Shown here piece by piece: positions 1 to 8,418 of a stretch of DNA of 64,000 nt. The position numbers and the translations under genes were made by a program. Source of the stretch: Thermogemmatispora sp042408965 (GTDB taxonomy: Bacteria > Chloroflexota > Ktedonobacteria > Ktedonobacterales > Ktedonobacteraceae); assembly GCA_042408965.1 (NCBI GenBank), contig JBHOQN010000062.1, forward strand, positions 1-64,000, read 5' to 3'. Below the pieces are notes generated by a model that was not told the origin of the DNA, searched no databases, and saw only the letters and a program-made list of their open reading frames with translations. Positions within the stretch are counted from its first letter, which is position 1; each line of letters opens with the position of its first letter.

Positions 1-93
1 CGGCATCCGCGCTATATTCTGACGGTGCCCGATGTCGGCTATCGGCTGGCGAAGCTGCCCGAGCAGCAGGGCCGGCGGGACCTCCAGGCATGA
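1..93 (+). CDS. OmpR-family response regulator, C-terminal fragment
   Basis: Only the last 30 codons are inside the window; the gene starts upstream. The fragment reads RHPRYILTVPDVGYRLAKL followed by a short polar tail and TGA. The pattern R-Y-I-x-T-V-x-x-x-G-Y-R-L is the C-terminal beta-hairpin (wing) of OmpR/PhoB winged-helix DNA-binding domains. No receiver domain can be seen, so the family is assigned from the wing alone. Confidence 0.75.
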   Translation, partial: RHPRYILTVPDVGYRLAKLPEQQGRRDLQA

Positions 94-147
94 CGGCCCC
101 TGATCGACGCAATCCCCGCCTTCGCGCTGATCCAGGCGACCGCCACG

Positions 148-1437
148 CTAGCTGGCGGCCGCGCGGCTGAGCAGCTCCTCCTCGCTCAGCGGGCCGAGGG
201 CGACCAGGACCTCTTTCTCTCGCAGCGGAAAGCGCCGCAGGGCGTGCATGACGTCCTCTGGCCTGACGCGCTCCACGCGCTCGATCTCCTCGTCGATGCT
301 CACCAGCCGGCCCTCGGTGACCCAGTCCGAGGCCAGCGTCCGCATGCGGCTGAAGGTCGATTCGCTGCTGAGGACGATGCTGCTGATCCATTTATCCTTG
401 GCGCGGCGCAGTTCGTCCTCGTAGAGGCCGTCCTCCAGCAGGCTGTCAAGTTCGGCGCGCAGGAGCTGCAGGACGCGCGGGGCGTCTGCGGGCGTGGTGT
501 TGGCCTCTAGCAGCAGCATGCCGGTGCCTTCGAGGGCCCAGAGGCCGGCGCTGGCGGATTCGGCCAGGCCTTTCTGATAGATGTTCCAGTAGATGCGCGA
601 GCCGTCGGTGTCGCCGAGCACGCTCCCGCCGAGGGCGGCGGCGTAGTACTCGGGGTCCTGGATGCCCACGCAGGGCATGGCGAGCAGGATGATCTGCTGT
701 TTCAGGCGCGGGTCGACGATGACCTTGCTCTGCGGGCGGGCTGGCTCGAAGGGCGTCACGTCGCGGCCGCTTTCGCCGCTGCGCCAGGAGCCGCAGAGCT
801 GCTCGGCTCTGGCGACGAAGCGCTCCCAGTCGACGTTGCCGGCGACGCTCAGCACCATGTTGCTGGCGCCGTAGCGCCGCTGCCAGTAGTTGCGCATCTG
901 CTCGATACGCAGGTTACGGATGCTCTCGCGCGATCCCAGGACGTCATGCCCCAGGGGGTGCCCGTCGAAGTAGGTCTGAGCCAGGCGGCGGAAGGCCAGG
1001 TTGTAGGGCTGGTCTTCGGAGCGGGCGATCTCGTTGATGATGACCTCTTTCTCGGTCTCGAAGTCGCTCTCGGCCAGGCGCGGATACATCATATCGCTCA
1101 GCAGCTCCAGGGCGCGCTCGCCGTACTCACCCAGCACGCGCGCAAAGTACATCGTGGACTCGTGCGAGGTGAAGGCGTTCAGCTCGGCTCCGATTTTGTT
1201 GAATTCCAGGGTGATCTGCTGCCAGTCGAGCGTCTGGGTTCCCTTGAAGACCATGTGTTCGAGAAAGTGGGAGACGCCTGCGATGCTGGGGTCGTGCTCG
1301 TCGCGTGAGCCGGTGCGCACGTAAAAGGCCACGGCGACGGACTGGAAATCGGGCATGCTCTGGCCGACGATCTGCAGGCCGTTGCTGAGACGGTGGGTGT
1401 GAAAGATATCGCGACCGACCGTGATGGAATCCGACAT
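148..1437 (-). CDS. M16 family zinc metallopeptidase (processing-peptidase-like)
   Basis: A 429-residue single M16 unit, the usual length of bacterial PqqL/YmxG-type proteins. The inverted zinc motif HFLEH is at residues 57-61, and a third ligand Glu lies about 75 residues later near residue 136 in E-V-I-I-N-E. The C-terminal half has the inactive M16C-like fold expected of these clam-shaped oligopeptidases. It probably degrades peptides in the cytoplasm; the substrate is unknown. ATG at 1437 follows GGAGG at 7-nt spacing, and a good sigma-70 promoter lies about 50-80 bp upstream. No second M16 subunit is adjacent. Confidence 0.9.
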   Translation of the reverse strand: MSDSITVGRDIFHTHRLSNGLQIVGQSMPDFQSVAVAFYVRTGSRDEHDPSIAGVSHFLEHMVFKGTQTLDWQQITLEFNKIGAELNAFTSHESTMYFARVLGEYGERALELLSDMMYPRLAESDFETEKEVIINEIARSEDQPYNLAFRRLAQTYFDGHPLGHDVLGSRESIRNLRIEQMRNYWQRRYGASNMVLSVAGNVDWERFVARAEQLCGSWRSGESGRDVTPFEPARPQSKVIVDPRLKQQIILLAMPCVGIQDPEYYAAALGGSVLGDTDGSRIYWNIYQKGLAESASAGLWALEGTGMLLLEANTTPADAPRVLQLLRAELDSLLEDGLYEDELRRAKDKWISSIVLSSESTFSRMRTLASDWVTEGRLVSIDEEIERVERVRPEDVMHALRRFPLREKEVLVALGPLSEEELLSRAAAS

Positions 1438-1485
1438 CTATAATCCTCCACATAGACAGGGGCATGACATGCTCTTATTTGTAGC

Positions 1486-1515
1486 ATGATAGCCCTTGCA
1501 AGCGGTCCTTGTCAA
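1486..1515 (-). promoter_or_regulatory. sigma-70-type promoter of the M16 peptidase gene
   Basis: On the minus strand TTGACA (1510-1515) is followed after 18 bp by TATCAT (1486-1491). The predicted start is about 40 bases upstream of the peptidase ATG. This is a sequence match only. Confidence 0.6.
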
Positions 1516-1626
1516 ATCAGGACGCGACGGGGACTGAGACGCCACAGTGACCCTCCAGGGGGGTCTGGCGGGCTGCAGGGACGGTGCGCGCTCGGACGGG
1601 CTCGGGCAGGGTGCAGCGGGGTGGGG

Positions 1627-1699
1627 CGCCGACGGAGGGACTCGAACCCCCAACCTAACGCTTAGGACGCGCTTGCTCTATCCTTTGAGCTACGTCGGC
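1627..1699 (-). tRNA. tRNA-Arg (anticodon CCU)
   Basis: A 73-nt cloverleaf on the minus strand. The 7-bp acceptor stem is GCCGACG/CGTCGGC, the D-stem is GCTC/GAGC, the anticodon stem AGCGC/GCGTT closes the loop GTCCTAA, and the T-arm is GGGGG-TTCGAGT-CCCTC. The anticodon is CCT (CCU in RNA), reading AGG arginine codons. The discriminator is G. The 3' CCA is not encoded; the next bases are CCC. It stands alone with no neighbouring tRNA. Confidence 0.95.
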
Positions 1700-1740
1700 A
1701 TCGCCTATATTATAGCGCTCTCTGGCTCCGAGCACAAGTA

Positions 1741-1960
1741 GGGGCGCGATGGGGACGGGGCGCGATTGATCATGGGGAGCGAAGAGGATCGCGTCCAATT
1801 GAGAATGGGGAGCGAAGAGGATCGCGCCCAATTGGGGATGGGGAGCGATGAGGATCGCGCCCGTACGGAACGGGCGTAGGGGCGCCATTCATGGCGCCCA
1901 ATTGATCATGGCGCCCGATCGCGCAAGGCGCCCAATTGATCATCGCGCCCAATTGATCAT
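1741..1960. repeat. intergenic repeat tract with two repeat families
   Basis: Two tandem families follow one another. A 33-bp unit beginning ATGGGGAGCGAAGAGGATCG occurs at 1772-1804 and 1805-1837, with a partial third copy from 1838. A 16-bp unit GCGCCCAATTGATCAT occurs at 1894-1909, 1928-1943 and 1945-1960. Both carry GCGCGAT/ATCGCGCC words that recur in the second tract at 7682-7971. The tract lies between the tRNA (which reads away from it) and the 3' end of a methyltransferase gene. No ORF with coding character is seen. Confidence 0.75.
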
Positions 1961-1979
1961 CGAGCCCTCCCCATTGAGG

Positions 1980-2861
1980 TCATAGCGTCCTTGGCCGCTG
2001 ACCACAGACCACATAGAAGCGGCAGAGGCTACGACGGCTCTCCCATTCTCGAGGCAGCAGCTCCAGCACCTCACGAAAGCGCTCCCCCGAGCAGAGGTGC
2101 AGCGCCCCACAGCACAGCTCCTCCAGAGCCGCCAGATGCTCCAGCAGCGTACGCACCAGCAGCGACCCCACGCGCCCGCCCCAGGCCCCCAGCGGACCCT
2201 CCAGCGTATGAGCGCGCATATTGAGCAAGCCCGCCCGTGCCAGCAGCAGCCCCAGATTCGCCGCCAGGCTCGTCTCCAGGCCGCGCGCCCGTGCCGCCGC
2301 GTGGCTCCAGGCCAGCATCTGCAGGCTCGCCGGCCCACAGCGCAGCCAGAACTCCCCCAGCTCCACGCACTCCACCCAGCCCCCCGGCCGCGTCACGCGC
2401 ACCAGCTCCGCAATCACCGCCGGCCAATCAGCCGCCGGCAGGGCTGCCGCCAGCAGCCGTTGGTGCACGCAGTCGAAGCTACGCGCCGGAAACGGCAGGC
2501 CATCCAGCACATTACCCCGCACAAAGCTGACATTCTCCGGCCAGGCCTCCGGCCCCGGCTGCGGCTCCACGCGGTCCAGGCCCACCACGCGCGCCAGCGG
2601 AAAGGCCTGCCCCATCTCGCGCGCCCAGCGGCCGCTGCCGCAGCCAACGTCCAGCAGAGCCGCCCCTGGCAGCGTCAGGCGCACGGTCACCGGCGCCAGG
2701 TAGTTCCCCCGCAGCAGCCAGCGCAGCGCGAAGTGCAGCGCATCGGGCGGGCTAATCTCGCTCTCGTTCTCTGGCAGGCGGTAGGGGACGCCGTCCAGCA
2801 GCAGCGACCCCCGCGGACTACAGAGGGAGCGCGGACGACGATGGTGTAACCAGAACATCAT
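1980..2861 (-). CDS. class I SAM-dependent methyltransferase
   Basis: 293 residues with the Rossmann SAM-binding motif I LLDVGCGSGRW near residues 70-80, an acidic motif II region (VVGLDRVEP), and a post-motif with DCVHQRL and a VTRPGGWVE strand typical of Methyltransf_11/25 enzymes. The substrate cannot be deduced. Its ATG overlaps the stop of the upstream receiver-like gene by 4 bp (ATGA), so the two are translationally coupled. The C-terminal third is Arg/Leu-rich and not recognisable. Confidence 0.8.
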   Translation of the reverse strand: MMFWLHHRRPRSLCSPRGSLLLDGVPYRLPENESEISPPDALHFALRWLLRGNYLAPVTVRLTLPGAALLDVGCGSGRWAREMGQAFPLARVVGLDRVEPQPGPEAWPENVSFVRGNVLDGLPFPARSFDCVHQRLLAAALPAADWPAVIAELVRVTRPGGWVECVELGEFWLRCGPASLQMLAWSHAAARARGLETSLAANLGLLLARAGLLNMRAHTLEGPLGAWGGRVGSLLVRTLLEHLAALEELCCGALHLCSGERFREVLELLPREWESRRSLCRFYVVCGQRPRTL

Positions 2862-3418
2862 ACGATCCTTCCTTTTCCTGAACGCTGGCGGCCGGCAGCC
2901 CGGGCTGCGAGCGTCTCGGCTCTCGCCGTGCTGGCCGCTGCTCTATACAGATCACAGGGCATGCTCATCGCGAGCATATAATCATCAAGTGAACAAGGGA
3001 TAGTCATTGAGTAGACAGGCACAACTGGCAGGGCCGGCGTACCGCCTGTCACACTGAAGAGCAGATCAAGGACCTCGTGGCGAATCAGCGGTTTGCGCAA
3101 CACATGGGTGGCGCCAGCCAGGCGCGCCCTGAGGCTCGTCAGCAGGCCCGCCCGCTGGCGCAGCAGGGCCACGCGCGGGCAGGCCTGGAAGCGCGGCGAG
3201 GCGCGCAGCAGACGCAGGAGCCAGTAGCTCCCCGCTGCCTCAAGCGGGTCGACGCCGATGAACATGGCCGCCGGCCTGCTGTTCTGCTGTGTCAGGGCGC
3301 ACAGCAACGCCACGGGATCGGAGCCGGCCAGGGGATAGTAGCCGGCCCGCCGCAGCCAGGCCGCCAGAATGAGGCGACTGACCGCTGAACTGTCGATCAC
3401 CAGCACCAGCCGCTCCAT
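2858..3418 (-). CDS. stand-alone receiver-like (REC) domain protein
   Basis: Starting at the ATG at 3418 (AAAGGAG, 8-nt spacer) the protein has 186 residues. The N-terminal 120 residues look like a receiver: a first strand LVLVIDSS with an acidic pocket, a possible phospho-acceptor Asp in MFIGVDP, and a late K-P pair in VLRKPL. The remaining approximately 65 residues are Ala/Arg-rich with no recognised output domain. An upstream in-frame ATG at 3445 is possible but lacks a good ribosome site. Co-translated with the downstream methyltransferase, so phosphorylation may act on that partner; this is an inference. Confidence 0.65.
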   Translation of the reverse strand: MERLVLVIDSSAVSRLILAAWLRRAGYYPLAGSDPVALLCALTQQNSRPAAMFIGVDPLEAAGSYWLLRLLRASPRFQACPRVALLRQRAGLLTSLRARLAGATHVLRKPLIRHEVLDLLFSVTGGTPALPVVPVYSMTIPCSLDDYMLAMSMPCDLYRAAASTARAETLAARAAGRQRSGKGRIV

Positions 3419-3622
3419 CCACCTCACTCCTTTCCATTCCAGCAAACAAACACACCTCTCCAGGAGTTACACAGTCGGTCAACAGTACATCAGGCTGACA
3501 GTAAATCATCGCCGGCCCAGACTGACTGGGCGGGCCGGCTGGTGGCGGGCGCAGAGCGGGCCAGAGCGCATCTGGAGCGAGCCAGAACCGACCGACCGCG
3601 ACCAGGCCAGGGAGCGGGCCAG

Positions 3623-6600
3623 CTAAGACCAGACGTACTCAAAACAGACCAGGCGCAGGTCTTCGCGGCGCAGCAGCCGCTGTTTGCCGGGGCTGTCCGC
3701 ATCGACGGCCTCATCTGGCAGCGGCTCCTCAATCGTCAGGATCAGGCGCAGAGCCTCCTCCAGATCGCCGCCCTTCTTGAGGAGGTTCAGGGCCTCACGC
3801 AGCGTACGCAGGTAAGTGCGCGGCTGAGGCGTATTCACGCGACGCAGCGCCGCCTCCAGGTCCGCGCGGGCCGGCAGCGCCGGCTGGTCGCTGCCCCTGC
3901 TCCCAGGGCGCAACAGCGGCAGCAGAGCCTGCTGGAGGCGCGTCGCCAGTTCGCGCTGGACGGAATCGAGCCGCTTTGGCGCCTCAGCGCGAACGACCTG
4001 GTGAGCCACGCCCTCCAGGATCGAGGCGATCACACGCTCCTGCAGAGCGAAGATATCGACCGCGGTCGCCGGCGGCAGGTAGCGCGCCGTGTCGCGCTGG
4101 CACTGGATCAGGTTGACGATGCGATAGCGGTTCTCCTCAATCACGCCCCCCTGGGGATCGGCGCGCAGGTCCACGTAGCGCCAGAAGTGCTGGCGCTGGC
4201 GCCGGGCCTGGCCGCCGTCTGCCCCGTCCTCCTCAGTGCGAGCCGGCCGCGCCGCCCGGCGCGCCTCGCGCGTCACGAAGTAGAAGAAGACGCCGCGCGT
4301 CTCGGCGCGGGCCAGGCCGCTGTGGATGCCATCGGGCAGCTCCTCCAGCTTCTCGCGCATGCTGCTGCTCAGAACTGCCCGCAGCTGCTGCAGCAGAAAG
4401 TCGCTGCTCACCAGCTCGGCGAAATGCTCCTGCTCCTCCATCACCAGGCCGTCCTCAGCGGCGATGCGGCGCAGCGTATTGAAGTTCCGCGGGTGAACCA
4501 CCTCGCCCAGGATGCTGGCGTCCAGCAGCCCGCTGCGATCGATGGCGTTGATCTTCTCCGTCAGGCTCTCCACCAGCCCGAGCAGGCGCTCCAGGCCCTC
4601 ATCGGGGAACATATTGATGATCCAGAGCAGAGCGTGGGGCGAGCCGATGCGATCGATGCGCCCCGCCCGTTGAATCATGCGGGTCGGGTTCCAGTGGAGA
4701 TCATAGTTGACCAGCATGCCGCAGTCCTGCAGGTTCTGCCCCTCGGAGAGCACATCGGTGGAGATAAGGATGTCAATCTCATGCGCGCTGCCGGCCAGGT
4801 CGGGGCGTTTATTGGCCTGGGGGGCGAAGCGCGCCACCAGCTCGGCGCGCGTGCGCGCATCGGCGCCGCTATCCATGCGGGCCAGGCGTGGCTCGCCGGC
4901 CTGGGCGCGCCAGGCCCGGGCCGCCTCATCGGAGCCGCCCAGATGGCGGTAGAGGTAGCGGGCCGTATCGCGGTAGTAGGTGAAGATCAGGACCTTCTGG
5001 CCGCGCAGGTCGCCGGCGAGCAGCTCCTTGAGGCGTTGCAGTTTGGCGTCGCGGGGCGGCGTGATCGTGGCGATGCGCTCCCAGACGGCCCGCAGGGCCT
5101 CGAGATCGAGGGCGATATCGGCCTGCAGGCGCGGGAGATCGTAGGTGGCCACATCGAGTGGCTCCAGGCTGGCGAAGAAGGCCTGCAGCTCCTCGGACTG
5201 CTCCAGCTCCAGCTCCGCCAGCGGCAGCAGGCCCTGCTCGGCCTGAGCGCCGTTCGGACCGGGGGCCTCGCTGGCGTCGTCCTCCTCATCCTCGCGCGCC
5301 AGGAAGGGCAGGGCCTTCTGGAAGCTGCTGCTATTGAGCAGGCGGCCCGCCTCGATCGAGCGCTGGAAGCTGCTCAGGAAGGCGAGCGCGCGGCGCACGC
5401 TGATGCGGAAGGCCTCGATGCTGCTCTCCAGGCGCTTCAGGTAGCGGCTCTTGAAGATCCCGACCAGGGCCTCCTCACGTCCCTGTTCCATCTCGTTGTG
5501 GGCCACGCCCTGTTTCTTATAGCTCTCCAGACGGTAGGGGGCCAGGCGCAGCCCCTCGATGGAGGCCACGATGTCGGCGTAGATGCCCTCGTAGGTGGCC
5601 TCCAGGTTGTAGCGGATCGTCCTGAGGCGGCGCTCTGGCCAGTGGATGGGCTGGCCCTGTATGGTCGCGTTGGGGTAGGCCTGGCGGATAAATGCGCGCG
5701 TGCGGCGGATGGTGATCTCCTCGAGCAGGTTGAAGAGGGCTGCGCCGGGATTCTCATCCGTGTGCTGCGCATCGCTGCGCTGGCGGCTCTCGCGCCGCAC
5801 CGCCATGAAGTAGCGCGGCAGATCGCCGATGCCGGCTGCGGCGAAGAAGCTGCGGTCTCCGCCGGTGAAGAGGTTGATCTGGTGGTAGAGGTCGAGTACG
5901 CTGTTGTTGATGGGCGTGGCGGTCAGCAGGATCAGCTTCTTGCGCTGGCCGCTGAGGCCGCCGATGCGCCCGTTGGCGGCCAGGAGGCGCTCCAGGGTCG
6001 CGTAGCGCTGCGCGGTGGGATTGCGGAAATTGTGGCTCTCGTCGATCAGGATGAGGTCGGCGTCGCGCAGGTTGTGGAGGTCGACATCGGCGCGCCCCAG
6101 GGCTTCCTGGGTGACGATCTGCGCGGCGATGCTTGCGCTCAGCAGCTCGTCGCGCCAGAGCTTCTGCAGCGCGGCGGGGCAGATCACCAGGGCTTTATAG
6201 CGCCGGTGGTAGGCGTATTCTTCGAGCAGCTTCTTGCCGATCCAGGTCTTGCCCAGGCCGACGCTGTCGGCGATGAGCACGCCGTCGTAGCGCGCCAGGA
6301 TGCGCCGCGCCTTCTTGACGGCGTCTTCCTGGAACTCGCTCAGCTCGACGGCTGAGCGCCGGAGCTCGCTCTCTCCCTCTTCCTCCAGCTCGTCGCGGAA
6401 ATACTCGAAGAGGGCTTTGGTGTAGATCTCGTAGGGCGTGTATTCTTTGCGGCCGAATTTGGAGGCGTCGAGCAGGGCGATCAGCTCCTCCTTGTAGTCG
6501 CTGGCCGTGCGCCAGCAGCGCTCGTACCACTCCTGCAGCTCGTGCAGGGCCACCAGGCCGGGCAGGTTGATGGCCGCGGCGAGCTGCTCGGCGCTGAGGG

Positions 6601-7195
6601 TGCGCAGCGCTCGCAGCTGGGCGCGCTCCAGGAAGCCGCGCACTCCCTCGATGGGGATCTCGTCGGCTGCCAGGTCGCCGCGATGGACGACGTTCAGCTC
6701 GCGGTTGCTCTCCAGGCCGGCGCGCGTGAAGTTGGAGGAGCCGACGATGGCTGCCAGGGGGGCGATGCGCGTGGCTCCGCCGTCGGCGTAGCACTGATAG
6801 CACTTGGCGTGCAGAAAGCCGCCGGCGATGCGCCGTACCTCGACTTCGCGGCGGCGCAGGAAGGCTACCAGCCGCTCGACCATCGTCAGCGTCGCTGCGT
6901 TGTACTCCTCCTCGGCGAGCTCGCGCAGGAGCCCGCGCTCCAGCCGCGAGCGCCCGCTGCGCTCGCTCAGGCCGATGTCTGCTCCCTCTTCTGGCTCCTC
7001 GCCGAGCAGCAGGCGCACGTGGCTCAGGCGCTCTAGCTCCTCGTGCACCAGCCACCAGCCTCCTACGTTGAAATAGGCGGTGGCGATGTCCAGCGAGCGC
7101 ACGCGCTGCTGTGTGAGCAGCCTGGTGAGCAGCTCTCTGAGTGTGTGCTCCTGGTTGTCAATTACAAAGGGTAGGCTGCCGCTCTGATCGTACAT
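3623..7195 (-). CDS. phospholipase D-like nuclease fused to SNF2-type helicase
   Basis: 1190 residues. The N-terminal PLD-like domain has H129-x-K131 followed by GSSNFT at 152-157, the HKD signature of PLD/BfiI-type nucleases and of proteins that pair two such domains. An SNF2/superfamily 2 motor follows: Walker A GLGKT at 313-317, DESH box at 385-388, an LLTATP motif III, and motif VI QRAGRIDRIG near 850. The C-terminal 300 residues are helical and unrecognised. The architecture fits DNA-translocating defence helicases (DISARM/BREX-like relatives). It is transcribed divergently from an XRE regulator across a palindrome array and lies about 0.8 kb from the 3' end of a PglX/Eco57I-like methylase gene on the same strand. 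ATG 7195 follows GAGAGG. Confidence 0.88.
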   Translation of the reverse strand: MYDQSGSLPFVIDNQEHTLRELLTRLLTQQRVRSLDIATAYFNVGGWWLVHEELERLSHVRLLLGEEPEEGADIGLSERSGRSRLERGLLRELAEEEYNAATLTMVERLVAFLRRREVEVRRIAGGFLHAKCYQCYADGGATRIAPLAAIVGSSNFTRAGLESNRELNVVHRGDLAADEIPIEGVRGFLERAQLRALRTLSAEQLAAAINLPGLVALHELQEWYERCWRTASDYKEELIALLDASKFGRKEYTPYEIYTKALFEYFRDELEEEGESELRRSAVELSEFQEDAVKKARRILARYDGVLIADSVGLGKTWIGKKLLEEYAYHRRYKALVICPAALQKLWRDELLSASIAAQIVTQEALGRADVDLHNLRDADLILIDESHNFRNPTAQRYATLERLLAANGRIGGLSGQRKKLILLTATPINNSVLDLYHQINLFTGGDRSFFAAAGIGDLPRYFMAVRRESRQRSDAQHTDENPGAALFNLLEEITIRRTRAFIRQAYPNATIQGQPIHWPERRLRTIRYNLEATYEGIYADIVASIEGLRLAPYRLESYKKQGVAHNEMEQGREEALVGIFKSRYLKRLESSIEAFRISVRRALAFLSSFQRSIEAGRLLNSSSFQKALPFLAREDEEDDASEAPGPNGAQAEQGLLPLAELELEQSEELQAFFASLEPLDVATYDLPRLQADIALDLEALRAVWERIATITPPRDAKLQRLKELLAGDLRGQKVLIFTYYRDTARYLYRHLGGSDEAARAWRAQAGEPRLARMDSGADARTRAELVARFAPQANKRPDLAGSAHEIDILISTDVLSEGQNLQDCGMLVNYDLHWNPTRMIQRAGRIDRIGSPHALLWIINMFPDEGLERLLGLVESLTEKINAIDRSGLLDASILGEVVHPRNFNTLRRIAAEDGLVMEEQEHFAELVSSDFLLQQLRAVLSSSMREKLEELPDGIHSGLARAETRGVFFYFVTREARRAARPARTEEDGADGGQARRQRQHFWRYVDLRADPQGGVIEENRYRIVNLIQCQRDTARYLPPATAVDIFALQERVIASILEGVAHQVVRAEAPKRLDSVQRELATRLQQALLPLLRPGSRGSDQPALPARADLEAALRRVNTPQPRTYLRTLREALNLLKKGGDLEEALRLILTIEEPLPDEAVDADSPGKQRLLRREDLRLVCFEYVWS

Positions 7196-7348
7196 GGTCC
7201 TCTCGACTGCTCCTCTCCTCTTCTGGTTGGCGGGCTGGCTGCCCCGCGTGGCTGCGGATCGCCGTGGATCGCTCCCGGTGACGCCGCTGCTTTGAGCGGG
7301 GTGCGATACTGAACATATAAAGTGTACTCTTTTATGGTGGCTCTGTCA

Positions 7349-7429
7349 ATAGAGCCTCTATATAAAGAGGCTGTATATAAGAGGGCCTCTTATATAGAGG
7401 CTCTATTTAAAGAGACTCCTCATGAGGAG
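7349..7429. promoter_or_regulatory. dense palindrome (operator-like) array between helicase and XRE genes
   Basis: An AT-rich block in GC-rich surroundings carries several overlapping inverted repeats. ATAGAG-C-CTCTAT is at 7349-7361 and ATAGAG-G-CTCTAT at 7394-7406. AGCCTCT/AGAGGCT with a 6-nt spacer is at 7353-7372. TATATAAGAG/CTCTTATATA with spacer GGC is at 7374-7396. The perfect 14-bp palindrome CTCCTCATGAGGAG is at 7416-7429. The block sits upstream of both divergent genes, so autoregulation by the XRE protein is the simplest reading. Confidence 0.7.
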
Positions 7430-7451
7430 CCTCCAATGATATCCTGGGTCC

Positions 7452-7682
7452 ATGTCAATACGCATCAAGCTCAAAGAGATCGCTCAGCAGCAGGGGATCG
7501 GACAGTCCCGCCTCTCCCGCCTGGCTAATATGGATATTCACGTGATCCAGCGGATCTATCGAGATCCGTACACCAATATTACGCTCTCGACCCTGGAGCG
7601 GCTCGCCCGCGCGCTCCAGGTCGAGCTGAATGAACTCGTTGAGCTGGACCCGCCGCTGGAAAGGGCGGAACCGGCGGAGTAG
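7452..7682 (+). CDS. XRE/Cro-type helix-turn-helix regulator
   Basis: 76 residues forming a single Cro/C1-type HTH (IKLKEIAQQQGIGQSRLSRL, then STLERLARALQVELNELVE), followed by a short acidic tail. Single-domain XRE proteins of this size commonly control restriction-modification and other defence genes. The gene is divergent from the PLD-SNF2 helicase, and the palindromes at 7349-7429 lie immediately upstream. No strong Shine-Dalgarno site precedes ATG 7452, so the transcript may be leaderless or poorly translated. Confidence 0.85.
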   Translation: MSIRIKLKEIAQQQGIGQSRLSRLANMDIHVIQRIYRDPYTNITLSTLERLARALQVELNELVELDPPLERAEPAE

Positions 7683-7971
7683 GGGCGCGATTTATCGCGC
7701 CCCCCCATCGCGCCCCCCCATCGCGCTCCCCCATCGCGCCCGCGAATGATGATGGGGCCCGTCCGGAGGGGCGCGATTTATCGCGCCCCGCCATGGGGCG
7801 CGCGGGATGATGATCCCTGGGGCGCGAGGATGATGATCCCTGGGGCGCGCGGGATGATGATCCCTGGGGCGCGCGGGATGATGATCCCTGGGGCGCGCGG
7901 GATGATGATCCCTGGGGCGCGAGGATGATGATCCCTGGGGCGCGAGCATATGGGCGCGATAAATCGCGCCC
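7682..7971. repeat. 24-bp tandem repeat array bordered by three GC-rich palindromes
   Basis: Six head-to-tail copies of a 23-24 bp unit (GGGGCGCGCGGGATGATGAT then CCCT; the 23-bp variant has GAGGATG) fill 7795-7936, with a partial seventh. Palindromes with arms GGGGCGCGAT/ATCGCGCCCC and a TT loop are at 7682-7703 and 7768-7789; a version with an AA loop is at 7952-7971. The tract lies between the convergent XRE gene and the 3' end of the methylase gene. No spacers of unique sequence are present, so it is not a CRISPR array. Confidence 0.85.
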
Positions 7972-7980
7972 CCGGGATCG

Positions 7981-8418
7981 TCACCCCTCGACGATGGCGA
8001 TCTCCTCCTCAGTCAGGCCGTAGAGAGCGTAGACCAGGCGATCGATGAGGGTATCCGTCAGCCGGAGCTGGCGCTTGAGCGGCTCCAGGCTGGCCAGCGC
8101 CTCCACGTAGCGCCGCTGCAGGGTGAGGAAGGCCTGCTCGTAGGAGGAAGCCAGGCCGAGGCGGGCGCGGTTCTTGAGGAGGATCTCGCGGATGGCGTCG
8201 AAAGGCAGCGCGGGCTCATCCTTCTGGTAGTCGCCGGCAAAGCTGAGCAGGCGCGTCTTCCCGTCGAGGGCCTCGAGACCGCGGCGGCCCTGGCGATCGG
8301 GCTGCTGGCGGAGCTGGAAGAGGCTGCTCAGCTCGCCCAGGAAGGCCTGCTGTGCGGCCTGCTTCTCGCGGTTGAGGCGCAGCATCTCCGCAGCGAGGAG
8401 GGCCAGCAGGTCGTGCAC
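7981..8418 (-). pseudogene. C-terminal fragment of the frameshifted Eco57I/PglX-like methylase
   Basis: 145 residues open in a different frame from the main methylase ORF. Its sequence continues the methylase protein after the putative frameshift near 8473: reading across gives RRLLAFANAHLARQPEASDV, then HDLLALLAAEML. It ends LTEEEIAIVEG, a tail typical of the C-terminus of Eco57I-type methylases, where 'VYALYGLTEEEIAIVE' is a recurring pattern. It is unlikely to be an independent gene because it has no ribosome site of its own. Confidence 0.8.

Noticed and set aside
1627..1699. tRNA-Arg as the integration site of the 2-23 kb island
   Set aside because: The tRNA 3' end faces left, towards the M16 gene, whereas integration into a 3' end would place the island on that side. 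No direct repeat of the tRNA 3' end was seen on the right.
3542..6355. A 937-codon open frame on the plus strand
   Set aside because: It is the antisense shadow of the PLD-SNF2 helicase; its translation is Gln/Ala/Leu-rich without motifs. Similar long shadows at 10056-11753, 10610-12088, 12893-16081 and 18962-20698 were rejected for the same reason.
7452..7682. Antitoxin of a toxin-antitoxin pair
   Set aside because: A 76-residue XRE protein could be an antitoxin, but no small toxin ORF adjoins it; the neighbours are large defence-type genes.
7746..7928. ORF encoding repeated MIPGARG units
   Set aside because: It is a translation of the 24-bp DNA repeat; no ribosome site, and the opposite strand reads just as openly.
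7795..7936. CRISPR array
   Set aside because: The repeats are contiguous with no unique spacers, and there are no cas genes in the window.
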